This document shows, in pieces, positions 32,056-40,195 of a stretch of 64,000 nucleotides of DNA. The stretch's first letter is position 1. Every line of letters begins with the position of its first letter. The notes under the pieces were generated by a model, which saw only the letters and a list, made by a program, of their open reading frames with translations, had not been told where the DNA came from and ran no database searches. This stretch comes from Ruminococcaceae bacterium YAD3003 (lineage in GTDB: Bacteria; Bacillota; Clostridia; Saccharofermentanales; Saccharofermentanaceae). The translations under genes were made by a program, and so were the position numbers. The stretch is taken from assembly GCA_900107185.1 (NCBI GenBank), contig FNPA01000011.1, forward strand, positions 58,442-122,441, read 5' to 3'.

Positions 32056-33525
32056 TTAATCGAAAGTAAACAGGTCAAAGACCGCTCTCTTATCGTCATC
32101 TTCTGTCGTGAATTCGAAGTAGACGGCGTGCTTACCGGTGATTGCTTTCGAGAGGTCGACAGCGAGTTCTGATGCGTCTGTTTCAGCAGCCTTCGCTGCA
32201 ACAACTTCACCATCGTAAGTATCGATCCTGATCTTAACGGTGAAGCCCTGCGGGAAGTCACCCCTGATGGTTGCCTTTGTTGCGCCGGTCTCACCGAACT
32301 GTATGTATTTAAATCCGATCGTTGCGCCACTCTGGATGTCTACAACAGGTGAAGAATCGCCTTCGTAAACAGGCTGGACATGAGCTACGCGCACGCCTTC
32401 GTTAGTGCCTTCTGCATTGCCCTGATACATAGGCTCGCCCTTACCGTCGTACATGTGGCATGTGTAGCCCGCTGAGATGAGAGAGAATGCGTCGAGGCCG
32501 TTCAGGTTGAAGCCCTGTGATGTGCAGTCAACGACGTCGGAGCCTACGGGCTCGCCGTTCTCATACTTGATCTTACCGATGTAGATCCGGCCGTTCTTAT
32601 CGAGAGCGATATCAACAGGTTCTACCATTGCCTGGCGCGAATACTCGTTGCAACCGGTCTGTCTGTGGTAGAAGATGTACCACTGATCCTTAACCTTCAT
32701 GAGTGAGCCGTGGTTGTTACCCCACTGGTATGTCATGATGCCGTTGCCGTCAGGTCCTGTGATTATCTCACCACCGTTGAAACTGATGTCGCCGCCCATC
32801 TGGTAATCGCCCAGAGGAGAGTCGCTCCATTTGTATGAGAGGAAACCGTTGCAGCTTCCGAGTACACCTAATTCAGGCTTCGGATATTCATATCTCTTGG
32901 AATAAACGAGTACATATTTGCCATTGATCTTACGGGGGCTCGATGCCTCGAAGAAGCCGTCTGTCGGAATAACGTGGCCGTCATCTTCCTTGATCCAGAA
33001 AGGCTTTGAGTGGCCGATGATGTGATTTCTGATCGTCTCCTTTTTGATGGTAGCCATATCGTCATTGAGCTCTGCTGCGTGGCACTCGCAAAAGCCCCAG
33101 AATGCATAAACTCTGCCGTCGTCATCTACCAGGATTCCGGGATCGAATCCGAGCTCTGTTTTTACGGGATTCTCATAAGGACCCCAAGGGCATTTAGATG
33201 TTACGAGCATGATTGATGAGCCGCGGTTCTCTGCTGCATACATATAGAATGTATCGCCCTTCTGCACTACGTCAGGAGCATAGAGGTCACCGCCGTCTGA
33301 TGCCGTATAGCAGACGCCGTGGCATGTCCAGTTAGTGGGATCGTCTACAGGTGCCGACCAGACTACATAGTCGGGGCCGCAATAATCGGTCTTTTTTGTA
33401 TCGTGTGAACCGAAGAGATAGATTCTCGTCTCGCCGTTATATGTAAATACCCGCGGTTCTCCGTCCGGAACGTGCTCCCAGAGCGGCATGTAAGGATTTG
33501 CACCTCTGACCATCTTTTTGTTCAT
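32056..33525 (-). CDS. GH43-family glycoside hydrolase, cytoplasmic
   Basis: 489 residues, no signal peptide, so it works on imported oligosaccharides. The five-bladed propeller residues are visible: catalytic-base Asp in 'HVPDGEPRVF', the Asp of 'YAPDVVQKGDTFYMY', and the acid Glu in 'FFEASSPRKINGKYVLVYS'. The C-terminal 130 residues look like a CBM6-type beta sandwich ('IGFKYIQFGETGATKATI', 'AVYFEFTTEDDDKRAVFDLF'). Activities in GH43 include beta-xylosidase, alpha-arabinofuranosidase and related exo-enzymes; the specificity here is open. The start at 33525 has GAGGTG upstream. Confidence 0.88.
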   Translation of the reverse strand: MNKKMVRGANPYMPLWEHVPDGEPRVFTYNGETRIYLFGSHDTKKTDYCGPDYVVWSAPVDDPTNWTCHGVCYTASDGGDLYAPDVVQKGDTFYMYAAENRGSSIMLVTSKCPWGPYENPVKTELGFDPGILVDDDGRVYAFWGFCECHAAELNDDMATIKKETIRNHIIGHSKPFWIKEDDGHVIPTDGFFEASSPRKINGKYVLVYSKRYEYPKPELGVLGSCNGFLSYKWSDSPLGDYQMGGDISFNGGEIITGPDGNGIMTYQWGNNHGSLMKVKDQWYIFYHRQTGCNEYSRQAMVEPVDIALDKNGRIYIGKIKYENGEPVGSDVVDCTSQGFNLNGLDAFSLISAGYTCHMYDGKGEPMYQGNAEGTNEGVRVAHVQPVYEGDSSPVVDIQSGATIGFKYIQFGETGATKATIRGDFPQGFTVKIRIDTYDGEVVAAKAAETDASELAVDLSKAITGKHAVYFEFTTEDDDKRAVFDLFTFD

Positions 33526-33564
33526 ATCAACACCTCGCAATTGCATGTTGGAAATAAGTATATC

Positions 33565-33593
33565 CTTATAAACGCGCGAAAAATAGCGGACAA
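33565..33593 (-). promoter_or_regulatory. Promoter of the GH43 gene
   Basis: Minus strand TTGTCC (33593-33588) and TATAAG (33570-33565) are 17 bases apart. The element lies back to back with the feo promoters. Confidence 0.55.
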
Positions 33594-33606
33594 ATTCAAG
33601 TAATTA

Positions 33607-33668
33607 TTGACAAGTTAGCAACAGCTAACTATAATCCAATTGACAGGTTAGCAGTGGCTAACTATAAT
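33607..33668 (+). promoter_or_regulatory. Tandem duplicated feo promoters, each with a palindrome in its spacer
   Basis: Copy 1: TTGACA 33607-33612, TATAAT 33630-33635. Copy 2: TTGACA 33640-33645, TATAAT 33663-33668. Both spacers are 17 bases and contain GTTAGC-N4-GCTAAC (33614-33629 and 33647-33662). The copies are 33 bp apart. Full-consensus promoters masked by palindromes fit a strongly repressed, iron-controlled operon; the palindromes resemble DtxR/IdeR-type half sites (TTAG..CTAA). The regulator gene is not in the window. Confidence 0.85.
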
Positions 33669-33709
33669 GTGTGTCGAAAATAACAGGGTATTGGTACAGA
33701 GGAACATCT

Positions 33710-36058
33710 ATGAATTTAGGGGAGCTGAAAGCCGGAGAGAGCTGCATCGTTAAAACTGTCGGAGGCGAAGGTGCCTTAAGACAGCATTTTCTTGATATGG
33801 GTATTATCCCGGGTGCAGAGATTACAATAGTTAAGTTCGCTCCTATGGGCGACCCGGTAGAGGTCAGGATTCACGGATACGAATTGTCCCTAAGATTAGA
33901 CGACGCCAATAAGATTGAAATTTCCAAGACAGATAAGAAGGCCGAGGCTGAGGCTCCCAAAAAGCGTAAGGAAAAGGTTGAACACCCTAACCTTGGTGAG
34001 CCCGGTGTCCACCACGACAAGAAGACTGAAAAGCCTCTGCCTGATGACCACGTACTCTCTTTCGCGCTGGTAGGAAACCAGAACAGCGGCAAGACTACAT
34101 TATTCAACCGTCTCACAGGTTCCAACCAGCATGTCGGCAATTTCCCGGGCGTTACGGTCGACCGCAAAGACGGCGCCATCATCGGCCACCCCAATACTGT
34201 AATTACGGACCTTCCGGGCATTTACTCGATGTCACCATACTCCAAAGAGGAGATCGTTTCGCGTGACTTCGTTCTCGATAACAAGCCGGATGCGATCATC
34301 AACATCGTTGATTCAACAAATATCGAGAGAAACATGTATCTTACGATGCAGCTGCTCGAGACTGACCGTCCGGTCGTTGTTGCGCTCAACATGATGGATG
34401 AGCTTACAGGCAACGGCGGTTCTATTGATATCAACCACATGGAGCAGATTTTGGGTGTCCCTGTCGTTCCGATCAGCGCAGCGAAAAATCAGGGTATCGA
34501 CGAGCTCATCAGCCACGCGATCCACATCGCGAAATATTGTGAGAAGCCGCTGGAGCAGGACTTCTGCCCTGAAGGCAGCCCGATTCACGCATCTATCCAT
34601 GCAGTCGAGCATATCGTTGATGACAATGCGGAAAGGTGTGATCTGCCTTTGAGATTTGCTGCGTGCAAAGCATTGGAGGGCGATCCGCTCATTCTCGAGA
34701 AGCTCCAGTTGGACGATAACGAGAAAGACCTGTTAGAGCACATCAGAATAAAGCTCGAGCAGCAGTCAGGCCTCGATCCTTCCGCTGCCGTAGCAGACAT
34801 GAGATTTGCATACATCATGCAGCTCGTCGGCAAAACGGTCACCAAACCGAAGCAGAATAAAGAGCGTGAGAGAAGCGAAAAGATCGACCGCATTCTGACA
34901 GGTAAATTCACGGCAATTCCGATCTTCATTCTCATCATGGGATTGGTATTTTTCCTGACGTTTAATGTCATCGGTGCAGGCCTTCAGACATTGCTCGAAA
35001 TGGGTATCGATAAACTCACCGAGGTTACTGACCAGGCGCTCACAAACGGCAATGTAAACGAAGTAATTCACAGCCTCATAATCGACGGAATTTTCGAAGG
35101 TGTCGGAAGCGTATTGAGCTTCCTGCCGATCGTTGTAGTAATGTTCTTCTTCCTGTCGCTTTTGGAAGACAGCGGATACATTGCGCGCATCGCATTCTTC
35201 ATGGATAAGATCCTCCGTAAGATCGGTCTGTCCGGCAGATCGATCGTTCCGCTCCTCATCGGTTTCGGATGCACGGTTCCTGCGGTTATGTCGACGAGAA
35301 CGCTTCCGTCCGACAGAGACCGTAAGATGACAGTCATTCTCACACCGTTCATGAGCTGCACGGCAAAGCTTCCTATCTATGCTTTCTTCGTCAGTTCATT
35401 CTTCCCGAAGCAGGGCGGATTCATTATGATTGGCCTTTACCTCTTGAGCATTGTGGTCGGTATCCTCGTTGCATTCGTCTATAAGAAAGTTCTTTTCAAG
35501 GGCGAAGCAGCACCGTTTGTTATGGAGCTGCCTAACTACCGTCTGCCGTCACTTCGCAGCACACTGCAGCTCATGTGGGAGAAAGCAAAAGACTTCCTGC
35601 AGAAGGCATTCTCCGTAATCCTCATTGCGACAGTTATCGTATGGGCACTCCAGAGTTTCGACCTGAGATTTAATCTGGTAGCTGATTCATCGACATCAAT
35701 AATGGCCTTGATCGCCGGATTTATCGCACCCATCATGCAGCCTCTCGGTCTCGGTGACTGGAGGATCGTCACATCACTTATCAGCGGATTCATGGCTAAG
35801 GAGAGCGTTGTTTCAGTGCTCGAAGTCCTCTTCGGTGCAAACGGCGGAATCACTGCGGTTTTGGGTGCAGTTGAGGCCGGCACGCTCCTGATCTTCAGCC
35901 TTCTTTACACACCTTGTGTTGCAGCGATCGCCTCCATTAAGCGTGAGCTCGGATGGAAGTGGGCAGCAGCCGTTGTACTCTGGCAGTGCATCCTCGCATG
36001 GATTGTGAGCCTTTTGTTCAGAGTCATTGTATTGGCAGTAACGGGAGGACTCGTATGA
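33710..36058 (+). CDS. feoB: FeoA-FeoB fusion, ferrous iron transporter
   Basis: 782 residues. Residues 1-75 are a FeoA/SH3-like domain ('MNLGELKAGESCIVKTVGGE', 'FLDMGIIPGAEITIVKFAPMGDP'). After a charged linker (about 80-120), the G domain has G1 'VGNQNSGKTTLFNRLTG', G2 'NFPGVTVDRK', G3 'DLPGIYSM' and G4 'NMMD'. The membrane part contains two Gate motifs, including 'PLLIGFGCTVPAVMSTRTLPSDRDRKMT'-like sequence (about 520-545), with conserved Cys. It imports Fe2+ across the cytoplasmic membrane. The ATG at 33710 follows GAGGAA; upstream frame is leader. FeoA is usually separate, so this is a natural fusion. Confidence 0.95.
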   Translation: MNLGELKAGESCIVKTVGGEGALRQHFLDMGIIPGAEITIVKFAPMGDPVEVRIHGYELSLRLDDANKIEISKTDKKAEAEAPKKRKEKVEHPNLGEPGVHHDKKTEKPLPDDHVLSFALVGNQNSGKTTLFNRLTGSNQHVGNFPGVTVDRKDGAIIGHPNTVITDLPGIYSMSPYSKEEIVSRDFVLDNKPDAIINIVDSTNIERNMYLTMQLLETDRPVVVALNMMDELTGNGGSIDINHMEQILGVPVVPISAAKNQGIDELISHAIHIAKYCEKPLEQDFCPEGSPIHASIHAVEHIVDDNAERCDLPLRFAACKALEGDPLILEKLQLDDNEKDLLEHIRIKLEQQSGLDPSAAVADMRFAYIMQLVGKTVTKPKQNKERERSEKIDRILTGKFTAIPIFILIMGLVFFLTFNVIGAGLQTLLEMGIDKLTEVTDQALTNGNVNEVIHSLIIDGIFEGVGSVLSFLPIVVVMFFFLSLLEDSGYIARIAFFMDKILRKIGLSGRSIVPLLIGFGCTVPAVMSTRTLPSDRDRKMTVILTPFMSCTAKLPIYAFFVSSFFPKQGGFIMIGLYLLSIVVGILVAFVYKKVLFKGEAAPFVMELPNYRLPSLRSTLQLMWEKAKDFLQKAFSVILIATVIVWALQSFDLRFNLVADSSTSIMALIAGFIAPIMQPLGLGDWRIVTSLISGFMAKESVVSVLEVLFGANGGITAVLGAVEAGTLLIFSLLYTPCVAAIASIKRELGWKWAAAVVLWQCILAWIVSLLFRVIVLAVTGGLV

Positions 36059-36195
36059 AACCGGTTGATTTTATCCTGATAGCAGTAATCGCGGGCATTC
36101 TGGCCGGCGCGGTTATCGTTGCCGTAAGACGCAAGAAGAACGGTTCTTCGTGCTGCGGTGACTGTTGCAAGTGCGCAGGATGTAAGAGAAAATAA
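36055..36195 (+). CDS. FeoB-associated Cys-rich membrane protein
   Basis: 46 residues. One transmembrane helix (about 5-24) is followed by a basic stop-transfer 'RRKK' and a tail with six Cys: 'CCGDCCKCAGCKRK'. This is the FeoB_associated family, found after feoB in Firmicutes, where it is thought to help iron or electron transfer at the pore. The ATG overlaps the feoB stop (ATGA) and has GGGAGGA upstream, so it is translationally coupled. Confidence 0.92.
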   Translation: MKPVDFILIAVIAGILAGAVIVAVRRKKNGSSCCGDCCKCAGCKRK

Positions 36196-36255
36196 GCGCG
36201 ACGTAATTCTCTTTTGCCGGTTACTGCGCCAGTGCCCCCACCCCCAACTAATAAA

Positions 36256-36273
36256 GCCACCCCGAAGGGTGGC
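36256..36273 (-). terminator. Terminator of the GT2 gene
   Basis: GCCACCC (36256-36262) pairs with GGGTGGC (36267-36273) with a CGAA/TTCG tetraloop; on the minus strand it is followed by TTTATT. It also lies 60 bases after the feo operon and may serve both. Confidence 0.75.
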
Positions 36274-36279
36274 CATCTA

Positions 36280-37572
36280 TCATGAAATTCTCTCGCTCTC
36301 TTTTCTCATCAGTTCTGAACTAAGTGCCGTAGTTGTTGCTTTGTGCTGGATTGGTTTCCAACCGGGGTTTACGAACAATGCCGTGAATGCGACCGGAATA
36401 TATGTGAGCATAAAAAGAGGGAAAGAGAATGCGGAGAATATTTTGCGTGACGGTCTCGCGTGGATGTTCTTCCATTCCGTGATGAGCGTGATCGATCCGA
36501 GAACGAAGAGCAGTGCGCATGCATTGAATACTGTCTCGCACATTGACCAGAGGGCAATCGTGATGTCGCCGCCTGTTACTGCGCCGATGATGCCGTAGAG
36601 AAGATTACATGTGATCGAGATAGCAGTCAGGAGGAACGCGGGCATGATGTTCATCGTCATATCGAAAGCAGAAAAATTGCCGCGGCAGATTTCAGAGACG
36701 AGGTCCTTTCCATAATGTTGGAACACCTGGATATAACCTCTGGCCCAACGCATACGCTGTGTTACTGACTGCTTCAGTGAAGTTGGCTGCTCGTCGTAGA
36801 AAACCGCGCTTCTGCAGAATGCGATCTTGCGTCCTCTGCAAACGCGGTTGATAGTAAATTCGATATCTTCTGTGAGAAGGTGGAACGGCCAGCCGCCGAT
36901 GTCCTTGAGTACTTCATTCGAGAAGAAGAAACCTGTTCCTGAGATAGCGGCAGATGCGCCGACTTTATTTCTTGCGTAGTTGAGGTACATGGATTCTCTT
37001 AAGAACCATAAACCGTAACCTGAACTGATCCAGTTGTCGCCGTAGTTTTTGGTGTTGCGGTAAGAAGTGATCGCGTCGTTTCCTGCCAGGTGACACTTGT
37101 GCATTTCTTCGATGTAATCAGGTGCGAGAATGTTGTCTGCATCAAAAACGAAGAAGCCGTCAAATCCTTCCGGAAAGTCCCTTCTGATCTCCTTTAAGAG
37201 TGCCTCCATTGCGTAACCCTTGCCGATCAGTGTCTTGTTGAAACGGGTATAAGCAACGGCGCCGTGTGCAACTGCCACATCGTATGTATTGTCTGTGCAG
37301 TTATCTGCCATTACGAAAGTAGTAACGTTGCCCTCGTAAGTCTGGTTGTTGATGCTGTCTATAAGCTGGCCGATGACGGCTGCTTCATTGCGTGCGCAGA
37401 TGAGGACAGCGTAGTGTTTATTTACCCTTTTGATAGGTGTAGGTCTTATGTCCTTGTGTTTTCTTTCGCGGTGCTGCATCCAAAGTGAAACAGGCACGTA
37501 GATGAACTGGTACGAATAGCAGACAGCAAAGATTGCCGTGATGATAAAGTTAATGATTCTGATAGTTTCCAT
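36280..37572 (-). CDS. Membrane GT2 glycosyltransferase
   Basis: 430 residues. One N-terminal helix (about 8-30), a cytoplasmic GT-A domain, and three or four C-terminal helices (about 310-415). Catalytic motifs: 'MADNCTDNT', 'FVFDADNILAPDYIEEM' (D-x-D), 'LLTEDIEFT' (T-E-D) and 'QRMRWARGYIQVF' (Q-x-x-R-W), as in processive enzymes such as cellulose, hyaluronan and PNAG synthases, and in related exopolysaccharide enzymes. The product is unknown. It is monocistronic here, without a PilZ domain or synthesis partners, so a simple lipid- or wall-linked glycan is as likely as a polymer. Confidence 0.88.
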   Translation of the reverse strand: METIRIINFIITAIFAVCYSYQFIYVPVSLWMQHRERKHKDIRPTPIKRVNKHYAVLICARNEAAVIGQLIDSINNQTYEGNVTTFVMADNCTDNTYDVAVAHGAVAYTRFNKTLIGKGYAMEALLKEIRRDFPEGFDGFFVFDADNILAPDYIEEMHKCHLAGNDAITSYRNTKNYGDNWISSGYGLWFLRESMYLNYARNKVGASAAISGTGFFFSNEVLKDIGGWPFHLLTEDIEFTINRVCRGRKIAFCRSAVFYDEQPTSLKQSVTQRMRWARGYIQVFQHYGKDLVSEICRGNFSAFDMTMNIMPAFLLTAISITCNLLYGIIGAVTGGDITIALWSMCETVFNACALLFVLGSITLITEWKNIHARPSRKIFSAFSFPLFMLTYIPVAFTALFVNPGWKPIQHKATTTALSSELMRKESERIS

Positions 37573-37797
37573 ATTGTGTTCTCCCCGTGCATCATTATCA
37601 CAAAAGCGCCATTTAGAATAAAGCGAAAAAGTATTAAGATTTCATTAAGAGTGAGGCAAAATTGAATCACTTCTCCCGTGATGGCTTGAGTATATGAGAA
37701 GCCGTAAAACCGCTCCATTTAATCTGCTTACGTATTTCTAACATATGTGTCACATTTGGATGCGTTATAATGTAAGGGTTAAGGAGCGACTTAATTT

Positions 37798-38931
37798 ATG
37801 GCATTCAAAATTGTCCGTAATGACATTACGAAAATCACAGCCGATGCGATCGTTAACACTGCCAATCCCAAACCGAAATTCTCGAGTGGTACAGACAGTG
37901 CGGTTTATGCTGCTGCAGGTGCGGATAAGCTCCTTGAAGAGCGCAAAAAGATCGGAAGGATCGAAGAAGGCGAAGTTGCTGTTACGCCTGCTTTTGACCT
38001 CGATGCAAAATACATTTTCCACACGGTGGGACCTATATGGAAGGGCGGCAATTACGGTGAGGCAGAAACCGTAAAAAGATGCTATACGAACTGCCTTAAC
38101 AAGGCACTGGAACTGGAACTGGAGAGCATCGCTTTCCCGCTACTCGCAACCGGTAATTACGGTTTTCCAAAATCAGACGCATTGCTCCTCGCAACCTCTG
38201 TTTTCAGTAACTTCCTGGCAGAGAACGAGATGGATATTACGCTGGTTGTTTTTGATAACGAGTCTTTCGAATTGTCAGGAAAGATCTTTGACGGCATCAA
38301 CCAGTTCATTAACGACAATTACGTTGAAGAGAAGATAAACGAAGAATATTTCGTTTGCGATGAAGCGGCTTCTGAACCTGATGAAAATGCAGGCGGGAGA
38401 AGATCCAGAAAGCACGGCATAGGTTTATTTACCGGTCGCGGAAAAAGGATGGCCGAATCAACTGGTATGTCGGCTCCCTTATCAGCAGAAGCAGCAGCGC
38501 CTGAATATAAAATGGCCGGTTCTGAAATGCTCAGAAACAATATGGCAGCATTGCCTGTTAAGAGGTCATTAGAAGACGTTGTTAAGAATGTGAGTGAAAC
38601 ATGGTCCGAGAGTCTCTTAAGACTCATTACAGAGCGCGGATATACGGATACTGAAGTTTACAAGAGGGCAAATGTAGACAGGAAACTGTTCTCGAAGATA
38701 AGAAGCAATAAGGACTATCAGCCTAAAAAGAATACGGCGGTTGCTTTCGCGCTGGCATTAAGACTTAATCTCGATGAGACAAAGGATTTCTTAAGACGTG
38801 CGGGATATGCTTTCTCGCCGTCGAGCAAATTCGATCTCATAATCGAATATTCAATAGAAAACGGTGTTTACGATCTGATGCTTATCAACAGTGCATTGTT
38901 TGATCACGACCAGCCGCAGCTGGGTGCATAA
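37798..38931 (+). CDS. Macro-domain protein with C-terminal HTH-like domain
   Basis: 377 residues. Residues 1-165 are a macro domain: 'VRNDITKITADAIVNTANPK', 'GTDSAVYAAAG', 'YIFHTVGPIW' and 'FPLLATGNYGFPKSDALLLA'. Macro domains bind ADP-ribose or remove it from proteins and O-acetyl-ADP-ribose. A low-complexity linker (about 180-265) leads to a helical region with 'LRLITERGYTDTEVYKRANV', 'DRKLFSKIRSNKDYQPKKNT' and 'LNLDETKDFLRRAGYAF', like an XRE-type HTH fused to an additional conserved helix bundle. AAGGAG and TATAAT lie upstream. It is 103 bases ahead of a TerY-like vWA gene. Confidence 0.88.
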   Translation: MAFKIVRNDITKITADAIVNTANPKPKFSSGTDSAVYAAAGADKLLEERKKIGRIEEGEVAVTPAFDLDAKYIFHTVGPIWKGGNYGEAETVKRCYTNCLNKALELELESIAFPLLATGNYGFPKSDALLLATSVFSNFLAENEMDITLVVFDNESFELSGKIFDGINQFINDNYVEEKINEEYFVCDEAASEPDENAGGRRSRKHGIGLFTGRGKRMAESTGMSAPLSAEAAAPEYKMAGSEMLRNNMAALPVKRSLEDVVKNVSETWSESLLRLITERGYTDTEVYKRANVDRKLFSKIRSNKDYQPKKNTAVAFALALRLNLDETKDFLRRAGYAFSPSSKFDLIIEYSIENGVYDLMLINSALFDHDQPQLGA

Positions 38932-38939
38932 TGCAAAAT

Positions 38940-38956
38940 GTCGCCTGCGAGGCGAC
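38940..38956 (+). terminator. Hairpin between macro and vWA genes
   Basis: GTCGCCT-GCG-AGGCGAC is a perfect 7-bp stem with a 3-base loop a few bases after the macro stop codon. There is no T run, so partial termination or mRNA protection is possible. Confidence 0.5.
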
Positions 38957-39033
38957 CTCTGACCCCTTAAACGATCTTATACTGAACTCACAACAAGACA
39001 GTTGCTGTTGCAACGGAAAGTGAGGAAATGGAA

Positions 39034-39708
39034 ATGAAAAAGGGATTAACAGAGATCGTATTTATCCTGGACCGCAGCGGTTCAATGAGAGGACTTGAGG
39101 CAGACACCATCGGAGGCTACAATTCCATGATCGACAAGCAGAAAGGTGAAGACGGAGAAGCACTCATCTCGACAGTTCTTTTCGACGGACAGACAGAAGT
39201 TCTGCATGACAGGATTCCGCTCGATAAAATAGAACCCATCACAGACAAGGAATACTATGTAAGAGGTTCAACGGCACTCCTCGATGCGATCGGCGGTGCG
39301 ATCCATCACATCGGAAACATCCATAAATATGCAAGATCTGAAGATGTTCCGGAGAAGACACTGTTCATAATCACGACCGACGGAATGGAAAATTCCAGCC
39401 GCAATTATACTTACGACAAGGTTAAGAAGATGGTCGAGAGACAGAAGGAAAAATACAATTGGGAATTCATCTTCCTGGGTGCGAATATCGATGCTGTAAG
39501 TGTTGCTAACAGCTTTGGTGTTGAAGCGAGCAGAGCAGTAAGATATGAGTGCGACAGTGAAGGCACAGCACTCAATTTCAAGGTAATGAACAAGCTGGTT
39601 TCATGTGCGAGAGGCGCCAAGAGTGCGAAGGCAATGAGCGAAGCCTTCTGCGCAGATGAGATGCTCGACGAGGTACGCGAAGATTATAAAATGAGACATA
39701 AGCAGTAA
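39034..39708 (+). CDS. TerY-like von Willebrand factor A protein
   Basis: 224 residues, no signal peptide: cytoplasmic. The MIDAS motif is complete: 'FILDRSGSM' (D-x-S-x-S), Thr in 'RGSTALLDAIGGAI' and Asp in 'FIITTDGMENSS'. 'WEFIFLGANIDAVSVANSFG' is typical of the TerY/YegL branch. In tellurium-resistance and stress clusters TerY goes with kinases and phosphatases; here the only partner is the macro-HTH protein. I chose the ATG at 39034, with GAGGAA 6-12 bases upstream; an ATG at 39028 directly abuts that site. Confidence 0.88.
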   Translation: MKKGLTEIVFILDRSGSMRGLEADTIGGYNSMIDKQKGEDGEALISTVLFDGQTEVLHDRIPLDKIEPITDKEYYVRGSTALLDAIGGAIHHIGNIHKYARSEDVPEKTLFIITTDGMENSSRNYTYDKVKKMVERQKEKYNWEFIFLGANIDAVSVANSFGVEASRAVRYECDSEGTALNFKVMNKLVSCARGAKSAKAMSEAFCADEMLDEVREDYKMRHKQ

Positions 39709-39781
39709 GGGTGAACTGTTTTTTACCGAACAGAATTTGAGAATCTGACTGCTTTCACTTATTCAGAATAAACCCGAAACA

Positions 39782-39812
39782 AAGGCTGCCTCATCTGATT
39801 GAGACAGCCTTC
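39782..39812 (+). terminator. Terminator after the vWA gene
   Basis: AAGGCTGCCTCA pairs with TGAGACAGCCTT around a short loop, followed by CTTCT. One mismatch in the stem. Confidence 0.7.
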
Positions 39813-39920
39813 TTCTAAAGTCAATTCGTTTTTGGGGACAGAAACAGTTTTTTAAGCTCTCGAAAAACTGGTTGTCCCATTAATCTAATGTTTTCAGAGA
39901 GCAAAGCATATATGCTTTTT

Positions 39921-40157
39921 ATGAGGTGTTACCTCCAACGGCAGGCGGCTGCCCTCCTTCACCCTGATGGGAGATAAGGAGGTGGTGATATGTCTGATTA
40001 TGAAATCCTGAGCATCATGCTCAACATAGGACTAGTAATAGTCACGATCATCGCGCTTTGTGTAAAAACAAGGCAAAAGTAAACCGCCCGTAGCCTTCAT
40101 ACATGGGCGGTTCTAACCAAACATAGCGAGGGCAACCGTCGACCGGTAACACCTCAT
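39921..40157. other. Type I toxin-antitoxin-like locus bounded by a 13-bp inverted repeat
   Basis: ATGAGGTGTTACC at 39921-39933 and its exact complement GGTAACACCTCAT at 40145-40157 flank the toxin frame. Inside them ACGG/CCGT and GCCCTC/GAGGGC also pair in the same register (39938-39956 with 40130-40141 area), so a long transcript would fold end to end. A promoter on each side reads inward, so both RNAs would begin with the same 13 bases. The layout is like the convergent toxin/antisense RNA pairs of type I systems. Confidence 0.65.
39990..40082 (+). CDS. Putative holin-like toxin (Hol-Tox), 30 residues
   Basis: The frame begins at an ATG preceded by AAGGAGGTGGTGAT, a near-perfect ribosome site. 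The peptide is MSDYEILSIMLNIGLVIVTI followed by IALCVKTRQK: a short N-terminal 'Y-E-x-L-x-x-M', one transmembrane helix and a basic tail, as in the putative holin-like toxin family of Firmicutes type I systems. Such peptides damage the membrane when over-made. The hairpin AACCGCCC/GGGCGGTT lies right after the stop. Confidence 0.75.
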   Translation: MSDYEILSIMLNIGLVIVTIIALCVKTRQK

Positions 40158-40160
40158 CAC
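40079..40160 (-). ncRNA. Candidate antisense antitoxin RNA
   Basis: From the minus-strand promoter at 40195-40167 an RNA would start near 40160 and run into the hairpin AACCGCCC-N15-GGGCGGTT (about 40112-40082), followed on that strand by TTTACTTTT, a terminator. It would overlap the 3' part and terminator of the toxin mRNA. The size (about 80 nt) suits a type I antitoxin. No experimental support. Confidence 0.55.
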
Positions 40161-40166
40161 AACTTC

Positions 40167-40195
40167 ATTATATCGTCCGGAATTGGCATCGTCAA
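40167..40195 (-). promoter_or_regulatory. Promoter of the antisense RNA
   Basis: Minus strand TTGACG (40195-40190), a 17-base spacer and TATAAT (40172-40167). This is a stronger promoter than any visible for the toxin mRNA, as expected when the antitoxin RNA is in excess. Confidence 0.65.

Noticed and set aside
37798..39708. Complete tellurite-resistance (ter) cluster
   Set aside because: Only the TerY-like vWA gene and a macro gene are present; TerD/TerC, kinase and phosphatase genes are missing.
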